From Candidatus Gastranaerophilales bacterium (lineage in GTDB: Bacteria; Cyanobacteriota; Vampirovibrionia; Gastranaerophilales; Gastranaerophilaceae): 64,000 nt of DNA. Below, piece by piece: positions 9,170 to 18,114 of this stretch. The notes beneath the pieces are model-generated. The model made no database searches. It was not told where the DNA came from and saw only the letters and a program-made list of their open reading frames with translations. Both the position numbers and the translations under genes were made by a program. The DNA lies in NCBI GenBank assembly GCA_947625305.1, contig CANQNW010000012.1:1-64000 (forward strand), in the 5' to 3' direction. Position 1 is the stretch's first letter, and each line of letters opens with the position of its first letter.

Positions 9170-9586
9170 TTATTTAACTTCGTGCTGACCTTCAACTTTA
9201 CCGGCATGTGCGGTATTTGCTATGCCCATAATCGGAAGAACAACTGCTAATGCTGCACCGGCTGCTGCTATTGCAGCTTTTGCAGGAGCGGGTAATCCTT
9301 TAAATTTGGTAAGTACATCTGAGCCTAAGAAATTACCTATTTTTCCGAGAGCTTTTTCTACATGAGGTAATACTTTACCGGCAACTTTTTGTGCTTGACT
9401 TGGAACAAATTTGTCTGCTACTGCTGTTACCCCTGCTGCGGCACCTGCAACACCTGCAGGTACTGCAATCATTTTTGCTAAATCTTTAAAATTTTCTTTT
9501 GTTAATTCTTTTAAACAACCTTTTTTGTCTTCAACTTTTTTGTTTGTTAAAATGTGTGCAACTGATCCATAAACACCTATTGGCAT
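9170..9586 (-). CDS. Small alanine-rich orphan protein
   Basis: The protein has 138 residues. It starts MPIGVYGSVAHIL, has a charged lysine-rich stretch at 16-35, and then two alanine/glycine-rich hydrophobic segments (about 40-57 and 103-128, the second rich in Ala and Val). The pattern suggests membrane insertion or helical packing. There is no recognised domain and no signal peptide. It is a single gene with a ribosome site (gaaagg) before the ATG. Function is unknown; it is probably restricted to this lineage. Confidence 0.55.
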   Translation of the reverse strand: MPIGVYGSVAHILTNKKVEDKKGCLKELTKENFKDLAKMIAVPAGVAGAAAGVTAVADKFVPSQAQKVAGKVLPHVEKALGKIGNFLGSDVLTKFKGLPAPAKAAIAAAGAALAVVLPIMGIANTAHAGKVEGQHEVK

Positions 9587-9698
9587 ATTATTTTCCTTTC
9601 CTTAATATATTTTATTACCACCTTACTTGATTATTTAAAAGGAATATCAAATTTAAAAATTGCCTAATTTGTTTAAAATATTAAGATATGTTAACAAA

Positions 9699-10199
9699 TT
9701 ATTCATTAATATAAGTAGGTGCAGATTTAGGGCTCTTGCCTTTTATAACATTATGATAGTATGAATATGTCATTGGTGTTTTATCATCCATAATATCGCC
9801 GTTTAAAACATCGGCAATAAATACAGTATGGGTTGATGTTTCTGTTTTATTTGTAATTTTGCAGATAAGATAACCGCAGGCATCTTTTACTACGGGCAGA
9901 TTATCAACAACTTCATAGGGAATAATTTCAAATTTTTCACAATCTCTTCCGCTCCTAAAACCGAAGGTACCTATTGCAAGCGGATTTGATTTTTCTGAAA
10001 GTATTGAAATAGAGAACTCTTTTGTTTCTTCAAGGCATTTATGTGTGTAATTATCGTGGTTTACACTTAATGCAATTGATGCGGGTGATGAGGTAATCTG
10101 CATAATACTGTTTACTGTGCATCCTGTATATTTTCCGTTTATCTTACAGCCTACAATATATACTCCGTATGATAATTTGTTTAAAACATTATTATTCAT
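9699..10199 (-). CDS. Flavin reductase-like FMN-binding protein
   Basis: This 166-residue protein matches the flavin-reductase-like fold. The start (LNKLSYGVYIVG, then TGCTVNSIMQITSSP) corresponds to the FMN-binding region, followed by SISILSEKSNPLAIGTFG. In anaerobes such domains act alone or fused to rubredoxin as NAD(P)H:flavin or rubredoxin oxidoreductases; no rubredoxin domain is fused here. The gene lies 23 bases downstream of ferritin on the same strand, which suggests a role in reductive iron release or oxygen protection. That link is inferred from position. Confidence 0.82.
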   Translation of the reverse strand: MNNNVLNKLSYGVYIVGCKINGKYTGCTVNSIMQITSSPASIALSVNHDNYTHKCLEETKEFSISILSEKSNPLAIGTFGFRSGRDCEKFEIIPYEVVDNLPVVKDACGYLICKITNKTETSTHTVFIADVLNGDIMDDKTPMTYSYYHNVIKGKSPKSAPTYINE

Positions 10200-10222
10200 A
10201 TTACCTCACCTCCGCAAATAAA

Positions 10223-10732
10223 TTATCCGATAACAGGTGCAGTAAATGTTCTTGATGCAAGTTCTTTATCAAGCATAAACAAGCATTGTCTGTCATCACA
10301 TACAAGATTTAATGTTTTTAATACATTACCTACGTTTGATTCTTCTTCAACCTGCTCTTTTAAGTACCAGTCAAGGAATGATACGGCGGCACGGTCATGT
10401 ACTTCTTCCGCTACATCAAGTAATGCATTTATTTTAGATGTAACTAATTGTTCATGTTTTAATACATCTTCAAAAACTTCTCTTGGGCTTGACCAGTCTG
10501 TTTTTGGCTTTTCAATATTTTCAAGAACAACTTTTCCGCCTCTGTCTTGAAGATATTCAAATAAACCCATAGCATGAGCATGTTCTTCCTGCATTTGAAC
10601 ATTCATCCAGTTTTTAAAACCTTGAAGGTTCATTCTTTCAAAATAAGCATACATTGAAAGATAAAAATACTCCGAATAAAATTCTGCATTAATTTGGTCA
10701 TTAATTGCTTTTTCTAATTTTTCACTAATCAT
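10223..10732 (-). CDS. ftnA: Ferritin, bacterial non-haem type
   Basis: This 169-residue protein folds into the iron-storage cage that oxidises Fe(II). Ferroxidase ligands are visible: Glu17 (NAEFYSEYFYLSMYAYF), the EEHAHA motif with Glu50 and His53, and later Glu residues in the SFLDWYLKEQVEEE helix. It has the normal ferritin length and no haem-binding methionine pattern of bacterioferritin. A strong ribosome site (aaaggag) precedes the ATG. It is first in an operon with the flavin reductase-like gene. Confidence 0.95.
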   Translation of the reverse strand: MISEKLEKAINDQINAEFYSEYFYLSMYAYFERMNLQGFKNWMNVQMQEEHAHAMGLFEYLQDRGGKVVLENIEKPKTDWSSPREVFEDVLKHEQLVTSKINALLDVAEEVHDRAAVSFLDWYLKEQVEEESNVGNVLKTLNLVCDDRQCLFMLDKELASRTFTAPVIG

Positions 10733-10835
10733 GATTTATCTCCTTTACCTCTTTTAATTTTATTTTACTACGGAATTAAATAAATACATTATCCGATAAA
10801 TTATATTATAATAAATTTAATTGGAGTTTTTTTAA

Positions 10836-12035
10836 ATGAAACGTATTACTAAAATAATTATAACAGTTCTTATTATTATAATTATTCTTCCCTTTACATT
10901 TCAGTCAAATAAACAAAATGCGCAAAACGTAACAATTACCTTTTGGACACTTCAATTAGGCACTTTTGACAAATATATAAATAATATAATAAAAGAATAC
11001 GAAACATCGCATCAAAACGTAAAAATTAAATGGATAGATGTGCCGTACAGTGAGGGCGAAAAAAGAACTTTGGCATCAATTTTAACGGATAATCCGCCTG
11101 ACCTTGTTAATTTAACACCTGATTTCTCGCTCCTTCTGGCTCAAAAAAATGCTCTTTATACTTTTAATAAAGAAAAATTAAATCAATTTTTACCTTCTTT
11201 AATTGAAATACTAAAGTATGACGGCAAATATTTCGGAATACCTTTTTATGCAACTTCTGCCGTAACTTTATATAATTCTGCCTTGACTGGTAAAAAGCCT
11301 GAAACTTATGATGAACTGTTTCAATTGTCTGCTGATAACGGCACTTATTTAACCATGATAAATTTTGCCGAAAATGATACCCTTTTAAAAATATTAAATA
11401 AATATAATATAAATTCTCCTCAGACAATTAACAGTGAAAAAAGCATTCAACTTTTTAATGAGTTTAAAAGACTATATGATAAAAATCTTGTTCCAAAAGA
11501 AAGTATAACTCAAACCCACCGTGATGCTCTTGAAAAATATATGTCAGGGCAACTAAAGTATCTTGTAACAGGCGCAAATTTTATAAATATGATAAAAGAA
11601 AATGCACCCTCCGTGTATAAAAATACAAAAGTTCTTCCTCAGTTAACTGGTGATACAGGGCTTTATGACTATTCCTTAATGAACTTTGTAATTCCTAAAA
11701 AATCAAAACATCCTGATTTTGCACTGGATTTTGCTCTTTATTTTACAAATAAAATAAATCAACTGGAATTTGCAAAAATGACACCAATTCTTCCCGTTAA
11801 TAAAGAGGCTCTTGATGATGAGTATTTTAAAACAGCTGAAAATAATGATTTATCCGCTCAGTCAAGAATAATCAGCTCCCGTCAATTAGATAAACTCCAG
11901 CCTCCTTTAACTAATGTAAAAAATAAAAAAGAATTAAATACAATATGCGCAAATCATATTCAAAATATTTTAATTAATAATGCCGAGATTAAAGCTGCCC
12001 TTGATAATTTCAGTAAAGAATGGCAAAAACTATAA
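10836..12035 (+). CDS. Sugar ABC transporter substrate-binding protein
   Basis: This 399-residue protein belongs to the family 1 extracellular solute-binding proteins: VTITFWTLQ near residues 33-41 and the phrase ILTDNPPDLVNLTPDF are typical. The N-terminus is a signal anchor (residues 8-23) without a lipobox cysteine, so it is either secreted or held by the uncleaved helix. The matching permease may be the gene at 686-1564, but the two are 9 kb apart. A ttggag ribosome site precedes the ATG. Confidence 0.85.
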   Translation: MKRITKIIITVLIIIIILPFTFQSNKQNAQNVTITFWTLQLGTFDKYINNIIKEYETSHQNVKIKWIDVPYSEGEKRTLASILTDNPPDLVNLTPDFSLLLAQKNALYTFNKEKLNQFLPSLIEILKYDGKYFGIPFYATSAVTLYNSALTGKKPETYDELFQLSADNGTYLTMINFAENDTLLKILNKYNINSPQTINSEKSIQLFNEFKRLYDKNLVPKESITQTHRDALEKYMSGQLKYLVTGANFINMIKENAPSVYKNTKVLPQLTGDTGLYDYSLMNFVIPKKSKHPDFALDFALYFTNKINQLEFAKMTPILPVNKEALDDEYFKTAENNDLSAQSRIISSRQLDKLQPPLTNVKNKKELNTICANHIQNILINNAEIKAALDNFSKEWQKL

Positions 12036-12064
12036 TTGGAAAAATAAATTTTTTGTTTTAAAAT
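12036..12064 (+). promoter_or_regulatory. Promoter for lptF/G, placed for a leaderless transcript
   Basis: TTGGAA (12036-12041) is 17 bases from TAAAAT (12059-12064), and only six bases (ctactt) separate this -10 box from the ATG at 12071. No ribosome site exists. Transcription would therefore begin at or next to the start codon. Confidence 0.6.
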
Positions 12065-12070
12065 CTACTT

Positions 12071-13186
12071 ATGAATTATTTAAAAAATCTTACCATATTA
12101 GATAAATATGTTTTAAAACAAATTATTGAGGTATTTATTTTAGGTGTTATTGTTTTTACTTCAATTATTTTTGCATCTGATACTTTTATTTCATTAATCA
12201 AACAAATTTCTGAATTCGGTATGCCTTTACATATTGCGGTAATGCTTATAATGCTGAATCTTCCCTCGGTAATAGTTATGACTATTCCTATGAGTGTGTT
12301 ATTTTCAACAGTAATGACAGTTAATAAATTGTGTTTGCAATCAGAAATAACCGTAATGAAAGCTTGCGGAATAAGTATTAAAAGAATTGCAAAACCTATT
12401 TTCGCCTTTTCAATTATAATGGCAATTTTAACCTTCTTTATTAATGAAACAATAGTTCCTATAACTACTGCACAGTCTAAAACACTTGCCTTGTATGCGC
12501 TTGTTCAGCGAAATATTCCGGAAGGAAAACGTAATTTTACTATGAAGGAATTAAGAGAAGGTAATTTACTTAAAAGATTATTTTACGTTGAAAAATGTGA
12601 AGATAAACTTTTTGCAAATGTTTCAATACTTGATTTGTCGGATAATGATAAAATTCAAATATTACAGGCAAAAACAGGTACTTCAGTCGTTCAAGGCTGG
12701 CAGTTTGATAATGCCTCTGTGTATACAATTTCAAGAAGCGGAAAATCATTAAATACTTCATGGATTGAAAAAACAATTGTTGACTTTGGAAGTGATATAC
12801 AAGCTCAATTAGAAAAGAAAAATGATGGTTCGGATTATAATTTTATACAATTAATTCCTTATCTTTTCGGACAGCATAAGGATATGAATATTACAACATT
12901 AGCTAAATATCAGGTTAGATTTTGGGAAAAAATTGCGCTTCCGTTCACTACAATAGTTTTTGTATTATTGGGTATTCCTCTTGCAATTACCCCTCCAAGA
13001 GTAAGACATAACAGAGGTTTTTTATTCAGTATTGCTATAATTTTCTTTTATTATGTAGTCAGGGCATTTTCTATGTCGTTAGGTTATAACTATACTATAA
13101 ACCCATTTTTGGCAGCTAATTTACCTAATATTGTCTTAGGTATTGCAGGTTATTATTTGTATAAAAATAAATGCGAAAATATATAA
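12071..13186 (+). CDS. LptF/LptG family permease
   Basis: This 371-residue inner-membrane protein has the family layout: three N-terminal membrane segments, a periplasmic beta-rich domain (about residues 135-270) and three C-terminal segments. The start (LDKYVLKQIIEVFILG) and the loop LPSVIVMTIPMSVLFS are typical. In diderms LptF and LptG with LptB extract lipopolysaccharide from the inner membrane. Only one such gene is seen here, as in cyanobacteria where a single copy may form a homodimer. It has no ribosome site and its promoter suggests leaderless translation. Confidence 0.9.
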   Translation: MNYLKNLTILDKYVLKQIIEVFILGVIVFTSIIFASDTFISLIKQISEFGMPLHIAVMLIMLNLPSVIVMTIPMSVLFSTVMTVNKLCLQSEITVMKACGISIKRIAKPIFAFSIIMAILTFFINETIVPITTAQSKTLALYALVQRNIPEGKRNFTMKELREGNLLKRLFYVEKCEDKLFANVSILDLSDNDKIQILQAKTGTSVVQGWQFDNASVYTISRSGKSLNTSWIEKTIVDFGSDIQAQLEKKNDGSDYNFIQLIPYLFGQHKDMNITTLAKYQVRFWEKIALPFTTIVFVLLGIPLAITPPRVRHNRGFLFSIAIIFFYYVVRAFSMSLGYNYTINPFLAANLPNIVLGIAGYYLYKNKCENI

Positions 13187-13448
13187 TTGTAAAGTTTTGT
13201 AAAATATAAAAATTTTTATTTTATATAAAATATATATAAATTTTTTATACTAAAAATATATATGATATTGAATAAATATATGTATTTGAATATTGGGAAA
13301 TCGCCTTAAAGTCAATATCTATAGTATATTTGGCTATACTTGAGAAATTTAAGTTTTAAATAGTAAGCAATAAAGCAATTTTAAATAATGAAAATTTTTT
13401 ATATAGATGTGGGTTAGTTAAATATATATTAGAAATGGTAGGTTAGTT

Positions 13449-13967
13449 ATGGGGTACGCATTATTTGCACATCGTAAAATCTTTTACACAAATTTAGTTT
13501 TTACTCTGCAATCTAAGTTAGACAACATTATGCAGCAGAAACAAAGTATGTTAACTTTTTCTGCAAATATTGCAGATGGTAAGGTTACTGTTGATGAAAT
13601 GGCTCAGGATGCTACAAACTTTAGAAACTACGGTGAGTTTTTAACGGGGGCTCAAGCATACATTGATACTGCTGATGAAGATGGCGGTGCCGGTACAACA
13701 ATTTCTGAAATAGGTTCAATGGCAGCAGAGCAAAATAACAGTGAAGAATATCTTGCAGCTATAGCAGAAATGTTAAATCAAACAGTAAATGAAAAATATG
13801 CTCAGGCATATAACAAAAAATTAGAAGCAATTGAAAATCAATTAGATATGGAACAAAAGAAAATTGAAACAAAATTAACGGCAGCACAAAAAGAACTTGA
13901 AGCAGTTGAAGAGGCTGAAGGTCAGGCAATAGATAAAGCAACTCCAAAATATAACGGTGTAAGCTAA
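13449..13967 (+). CDS. Coiled-coil protein with conserved MGYALFA and PKYNGVS ends
   Basis: This 172-residue protein starts MGYALFAHRK and ends with LEAVEEAEG, two variable residues, IDKATPKYNGVS. The protein at 23485-23928 has almost the same ends (9 of 10 and 19 of 23 residues identical) while the middles are unrelated. The middle is helical, with a glycine patch (DGGAGT) near residue 77 and a coiled coil from about residue 115. There is no signal peptide or membrane segment. The 262-base gap upstream is AT-rich; its only structure is a weak hairpin (atattg with caatat near 13290-13318). The start is fixed by homology and by aggttagtt before the ATG. Function unknown. Confidence 0.75.
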   Translation: MGYALFAHRKIFYTNLVFTLQSKLDNIMQQKQSMLTFSANIADGKVTVDEMAQDATNFRNYGEFLTGAQAYIDTADEDGGAGTTISEIGSMAAEQNNSEEYLAAIAEMLNQTVNEKYAQAYNKKLEAIENQLDMEQKKIETKLTAAQKELEAVEEAEGQAIDKATPKYNGVS

Positions 13968-14008
13968 AAATATAACTAACCGAACTAATAACTAACTAAC
14001 CAAAAATA

Positions 14009-14039
14009 AAAGATGATTGAATTATCAATCATCTTTTTA
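14009..14039. terminator. Bidirectional terminator between convergent genes
   Basis: A 10-bp stem, agatgattga (14011-14020) with tcaatcatct (14025-14034), has a 4-base loop and is followed by T5. The A-rich left flank lets it also serve the minus-strand gene ending at 14037. Confidence 0.85.
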
Positions 14040-14747
14040 TTTGCCTGAAATCTTAGGGTTATAGCCTTTTTCTCTTAATTTAGCAATAAAAGCATCAGCT
14101 GTTTCTTTTTTTGAAAAAGAACCGAGTTGAACAATATATTTGTCATTTACTGCTTTAATAAACGGGACGGAATCCGGTATTTCAGCACTTATTTTTTCTT
14201 GTATTTTCATTGCTTCTTCAAGCGAGGCATAACTTCCTAAATATACTTTTGTCATGGAAGGAACACCTACGGGCGCAGGGGAAACGGCTTGTACTTGTTT
14301 TGCTGTTTCATTTCCCGAATTTAATTTAGTAAAGTCTTTCGGATTAAGGGGCTCGGGCTTATATTCCCTCGGTTTTTCAGGAAGTGGAATTATGGGCTCA
14401 TTTTTTATTTTTTCTTCTTTTGGAGTATCAACAATTTTATCTTCAAGTATGTCTTCAGTTTTATTTTTTTTATTTTCTCTCAAAGCGACAGAAGGCATTT
14501 CATCTTCTTCTTGAATCCATTTTAATCTTTCATCAATGCTTTTTATTTCAACATCCATATCTCCTTCACTTAAAGTTAAATCTTCTTTATTCCCTATTTC
14601 AACATCAACATCAGGTGAATATGATTTAACAAGATATGACATAAATGCTAAAGCGGCAGCAAAGACAAATGCAAATAAATATATATATCCCATTGCACTT
14701 TTTTTACTTTTCTTTTTTTTGAATTTTACTTCGTTGTCGTTGCTCAT
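14037..14747 (-). CDS. SPOR-domain membrane protein
   Basis: This 236-residue protein has a lysine-rich cytoplasmic start, one membrane helix (about residues 18-40), a long acidic and proline-rich linker, and a C-terminal SPOR domain (about 165-236) with KVYLGSYASLEEA and KYIVQLGSFSKKETA. SPOR domains bind glycan strands stripped of stem peptides at division sites, so a septal role is likely. The gene follows the DUF366-like gene by 2 bases and is last in the minus-strand operon. Confidence 0.85.
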   Translation of the reverse strand: MSNDNEVKFKKKKSKKSAMGYIYLFAFVFAAALAFMSYLVKSYSPDVDVEIGNKEDLTLSEGDMDVEIKSIDERLKWIQEEDEMPSVALRENKKNKTEDILEDKIVDTPKEEKIKNEPIIPLPEKPREYKPEPLNPKDFTKLNSGNETAKQVQAVSPAPVGVPSMTKVYLGSYASLEEAMKIQEKISAEIPDSVPFIKAVNDKYIVQLGSFSKKETADAFIAKLREKGYNPKISGK

Positions 14748-14749
14748 TA

Positions 14750-15313
14750 TTATATTACTCCTCTAACTTTGCAGGCAGCTTTGTTTATATCAATGACTTC
14801 TTCTTTATATAATTTAAGAAGTTCCTGTGAAAATTTTTTAATATCATTTATACCTGCATCATTAATTAAATCGGCTGCCTTAACAGGGGCTTTTTCGGCA
14901 TTAATATTAAGTCCGAAGTGTATTAATGTTGACGTTATTGATTTTGTTGCTATCGATACCGATAGTTTTTTATCATTTATATATAAATCATCCCCGTTTC
15001 TTATAATTTTAATATCAGGATTAATTTTTTCTATTAACTCTTTGGTTATTGTAACTAATAGTCTTTGTCTAAATACGGCTTCAACTAAGGTTGATGAAAA
15101 GTTTTCTTCTATAAAACTAAGCATTTTACTGCTGTAGATTGGTTCATTATTTATTACGTCTTCTATATCCACCATATGGTTAAGATTAACTTCGCATTCT
15201 CCGATAAATGAAACAATTGCATTCCCCATTATATTAAAATTTTTGTATATCCAATGCGGAGAAAGCTGTTCCCCCGTGTATTTTATTTCTTTATCAATAA
15301 ATAATGTTTCCAT
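14750..15313 (-). CDS. DUF366-like protein
   Basis: This 187-residue protein resembles the uncharacterised DUF366 family: KEIKYTGEQLSPHWIYKN at the start, then NAIVSFIGECEVNL, MVDIEDVINNEPIYSS and the basic motif FRQRLLVTITKEL. No catalytic residues are known. It sits 8 bases after queC and 2 bases before the SPOR gene. The position next to queC hints at a link with 7-deazapurine metabolism, but this is inference from context. The family call is from memory of the motif pattern and should be checked by profile search. Confidence 0.65.
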   Translation of the reverse strand: METLFIDKEIKYTGEQLSPHWIYKNFNIMGNAIVSFIGECEVNLNHMVDIEDVINNEPIYSSKMLSFIEENFSSTLVEAVFRQRLLVTITKELIEKINPDIKIIRNGDDLYINDKKLSVSIATKSITSTLIHFGLNINAEKAPVKAADLINDAGINDIKKFSQELLKLYKEEVIDINKAACKVRGVI

Positions 15314-15321
15314 TTTTTTCC

Positions 15322-16008
15322 TTATTCAAATATTTCTTTAATAATATCATACTTGTTATTTGCTTGTAATGCTCTTTTTAGTCTTAAGCAAGACTCACAT
15401 TGCCCGCAATGCTTTGTATTGTCTTTATAACAGCTGTATATGTCGTTAAAGGGAATATTTAATTCAATTCCTTTTTTTACTATTTCTGTTTTGTTAAAGT
15501 TTATCATTGGTGCAAGAACTTGAACGTTATTATTTGTTGAGTTTTTTAATGATAAATTTACTGCCGTTATAAACTCATTGGTATTGTCTTTAAACGTAGC
15601 ACCTTCTTCTTTGTTTGCCCCGATAATTATGTGCGAAAATCCTTGTGCATCGGCAATTGCTCCTGCGATATTAATAAATAATCCGTTTCTGTTCGGCACC
15701 CAGACAGCTTTTGCCGTTTCATTTGTTATACTTGTATTATCAAGATTATTATTGTTAATTTTTGGAATGTTTCCCCTTCCGTTAAGTGCAGAATTTGAAA
15801 TTTCGCTCAGCCAATCAAGTTTTATAACTTTGTGGTCGATTTTATAAAAATCCGTAATTTTTTTTGCCGAATTTATTTCCCTTTTAGCAGCTTTTTGTCC
15901 GTAATCAAAAGTCAGGGCAAGAGTAATATTATATTCTTCTTTTGAAATAGCAAGACTTACAACAGAATCAAGACCTGAAGACAGTAAAACAATTGATTTT
16001 TTATTCAT
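15322..16008 (-). CDS. queC: 7-cyano-7-deazaguanine synthase
   Basis: QueC converts 7-carboxy-7-deazaguanine to preQ0 using ATP and ammonia in queuosine synthesis. The PP-loop is present as LLSSGLDSV (the usual SGG is SSG here), followed by TFDYGQKA, VWVPNRNGLF and the zinc cluster CYKDNTKHCGQCESC near the C-terminus. I place the start at ATG 16008, with agg five bases upstream and an 8-base overlap with the HEAT gene; an in-frame ATG at 16035 lies inside that gene. Length is 228 residues, as usual. QueH from the same pathway is at 62474-63019. Confidence 0.94.
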   Translation of the reverse strand: MNKKSIVLLSSGLDSVVSLAISKEEYNITLALTFDYGQKAAKREINSAKKITDFYKIDHKVIKLDWLSEISNSALNGRGNIPKINNNNLDNTSITNETAKAVWVPNRNGLFINIAGAIADAQGFSHIIIGANKEEGATFKDNTNEFITAVNLSLKNSTNNNVQVLAPMINFNKTEIVKKGIELNIPFNDIYSCYKDNTKHCGQCESCLRLKRALQANNKYDIIKEIFE

Positions 16009-16978
16009 CACTGCCTGCTCCTGATTCAATATCATCTTCTTCTTTTAAATCTTCTTGAAGTTTAAGTGTTTCGGTTTTTGCTATATCCGGCATGCTTGAA
16101 TCATTAATAATTTCGTTTAATATATCATCACCGAGAATATTATATAAGGCGATGACAGCATTTTGTACTACGTCTCTATTTGAATCATTGAGCATTCCTT
16201 TAATTAAGTTAACGGCTCTATCATCATCAGAGTTCATTAATGCTTCAATGGCATTAATTCTTATTTGCGGTGATTCATCTCTAAGCGATTTAACAAGGGC
16301 ATTAAAAACTCTGTCCCCTTTAAAACTGATTTTATTTAAAGCCTCAAGCGCCCGTTCTTTTAAAAATGTAAATTTATCCAGTAACCCTTTTTTACTTTCA
16401 AGAATTGATACCAAAGAATCTACGGCCTTTTCATCACCTATCATTCCTAAAGCTGAAACGGCAGATTCCTTTACATATATTGAAGATTCATTTTCATCTT
16501 CAACAATGTTCATAAGTGGGAGTACGGCATATTTATCACCGATTTTGCCCAGGGCATCCGCACATGATAATTTTACTTTATAATTTTCATCCTTACTGTT
16601 TAAGCAGTATAAAAGCGGATAAACGGCTTGAGAATCTTTAGTATTTGCAAGAACTTTAGTTATGTTTATTCTTATTCTTGTTACTGTTTCACTGTCGGGT
16701 ATTCTTTGCGACAATTTATCCTTCATAACAAGAGAGTCAATTAAAACAGGTCTGCTTGATTTATCTTTATACTTATCTATTTTTTGAAGTACGAACATTA
16801 ATATTTCGTATGAATTGGATTTTTCAAAGAAATAATTATAAATAAGTATCAGGTGTTCACTGGGATAATTAGTGCTTAATGCGGTTATTTTTTCAATGGA
16901 ATCTTTAGGATTATGCGGGTCAACAACTTCACAATCCGAAATTAGTTTATCAAAAGGTAAGTTTAAGTTTTCTTCCAT
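16001..16978 (-). CDS. HEAT-repeat protein
   Basis: This 325-residue protein consists of HEAT or PBS-lyase type helical repeats from about residue 100, with repeated phrases such as ADALGKIGDKYAVLPLM, SALGMIGDEKAVDSLV and EALMNSDDDRAVNLI, and an acidic tail. Such repeats bind other proteins. It has no lyase-specific residues that I can recognise, so it is best called a scaffold. It is 20 bases downstream of pheS and overlaps queC by 8 bases. The partner is unknown. A second HEAT-like protein is at 51533-53152. Confidence 0.85.
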   Translation of the reverse strand: MEENLNLPFDKLISDCEVVDPHNPKDSIEKITALSTNYPSEHLILIYNYFFEKSNSYEILMFVLQKIDKYKDKSSRPVLIDSLVMKDKLSQRIPDSETVTRIRINITKVLANTKDSQAVYPLLYCLNSKDENYKVKLSCADALGKIGDKYAVLPLMNIVEDENESSIYVKESAVSALGMIGDEKAVDSLVSILESKKGLLDKFTFLKERALEALNKISFKGDRVFNALVKSLRDESPQIRINAIEALMNSDDDRAVNLIKGMLNDSNRDVVQNAVIALYNILGDDILNEIINDSSMPDIAKTETLKLQEDLKEEDDIESGAGSDE

Positions 16979-16998
16979 ATTCCAATTAAATTATAGCA

Positions 16999-18033
16999 TT
17001 AAAATTGATTTAAAAATCTTACATCATTGTTAAAGAATAACCTTATATCATTAATTGCATATTTAAGCATGGTAAGTCTTTCTACCCCCATGCCGAAGGC
17101 AAAGCCTGAATATATTTCAGGATCAATTCCGACATTTCTTAAAACATTGGCATGCACCATGCCGGCGCCGAGAACTTCCAGCCAGCCTGTACCTGAGCAT
17201 GTCCTGCATCCTTTACCTTGGCACATAATGCATTGAACATCCACTTCCGCGCTGGGTTCGGTAAAGGGGAAATAACTTGCTCTAAATCTTGTAGGTCTTG
17301 ATGAACCAAAGTATATTCTTACAAATTCGTTTAAAATTCCTTTTAAATCAGCAAAAGTAATATCTTTATCAACAAGAAGACCTTCTATCTGGTGGAAAAG
17401 ATTGTTTTTCCTTGCACTGACAGATTCACATCTGTATACTCTGCCGGGGGATATTACTCTGACAGGCGGAGCCTGATGAAGCATTTGTCTTATTTGTGCG
17501 CCTGATGTTTGGCTTCTTAGAATTACATTTGGCGCTGTTTTTGTGTAAAAAGTATCCTGCATATCCTTTGCAGGGTGGTTGGGCGGGAAATTTAACATGT
17601 CAAAGTTAATATATTCCGTTTCAACCTCGGGGCTGTCTTCTGATGCCATTACGGAAAATCCTAATCCTTGAAAAATTTCTACTATTTCATTTATTGTCTG
17701 CGTTAGGGGATGAACTTTCCCTTGAACTCTAAAATCAGACGGCAGTGTGATATCTATTTTTTCATCATTTAATTTTTTATTTAATTCAATTTTGTATAAT
17801 TCATCATTCTTTTTTGTAATTAATGAATCTAAGCTGTTATACACATTATTTGCAAGAGAACCTATAATTCTTTTATCTTCATCGGATAAATCTTTTAAAT
17901 TCTTTTTTATTGAAGTCAATTCGCCTTTTCTGCTTAAATATTTTACTTTAATTTCTTCTAAATCTTGTACGGTTTTTGCGTTATTTATTTCTTCTTCCCC
18001 GTTTTTTAAAATAAGTTCCAGTTTTTCTTTCAT
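16999..18033 (-). CDS. pheS: Phenylalanine-tRNA ligase alpha subunit
   Basis: The alpha subunit carries the catalytic class II core of Phe-tRNA synthetase. An N-terminal coiled coil (about residues 1-85) binds tRNA. Motif 2 is RVYRCESVSARKNNLFHQIEG and motif 3 is GFAFGMGVERLTMLKY. A cysteine cluster (CIMCQGKGCRTC) sits in the insertion before motif 3. The length of 344 is normal. The beta subunit gene pheT does not follow it, so the two subunits are encoded apart. A gagg ribosome site precedes the ATG, and TATAAT lies about 30 bases upstream. Confidence 0.96.
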   Translation of the reverse strand: MKEKLELILKNGEEEINNAKTVQDLEEIKVKYLSRKGELTSIKKNLKDLSDEDKRIIGSLANNVYNSLDSLITKKNDELYKIELNKKLNDEKIDITLPSDFRVQGKVHPLTQTINEIVEIFQGLGFSVMASEDSPEVETEYINFDMLNFPPNHPAKDMQDTFYTKTAPNVILRSQTSGAQIRQMLHQAPPVRVISPGRVYRCESVSARKNNLFHQIEGLLVDKDITFADLKGILNEFVRIYFGSSRPTRFRASYFPFTEPSAEVDVQCIMCQGKGCRTCSGTGWLEVLGAGMVHANVLRNVGIDPEIYSGFAFGMGVERLTMLKYAINDIRLFFNNDVRFLNQF

Positions 18034-18089
18034 AACAGCCTCTTTTGTCTTTCTTTCCTTAATTATAAGACAAATAAAAAATTAATTCA

Positions 18090-18098
18090 TGCTATAAT
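18090..18098 (+). promoter_or_regulatory. Extended -10 promoter for the GH13 gene
   Basis: TGCTATAAT (18090-18098) matches the extended -10 form TGnTATAAT. Transcription near 18105 would leave only about ten bases before the ATG at 18115, including the gggg that could act as ribosome site. Confidence 0.5.
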
Positions 18099-18114
18099 TT
18101 TTATGGGGATAATT

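Noticed and set aside
10222-10799. 12-mer attatccgataa flanking ferritin at 10222 and 10788
   Set aside because: One copy encodes the C-terminus of ferritin; no other sign of a mobile element, so coincidence is likely.
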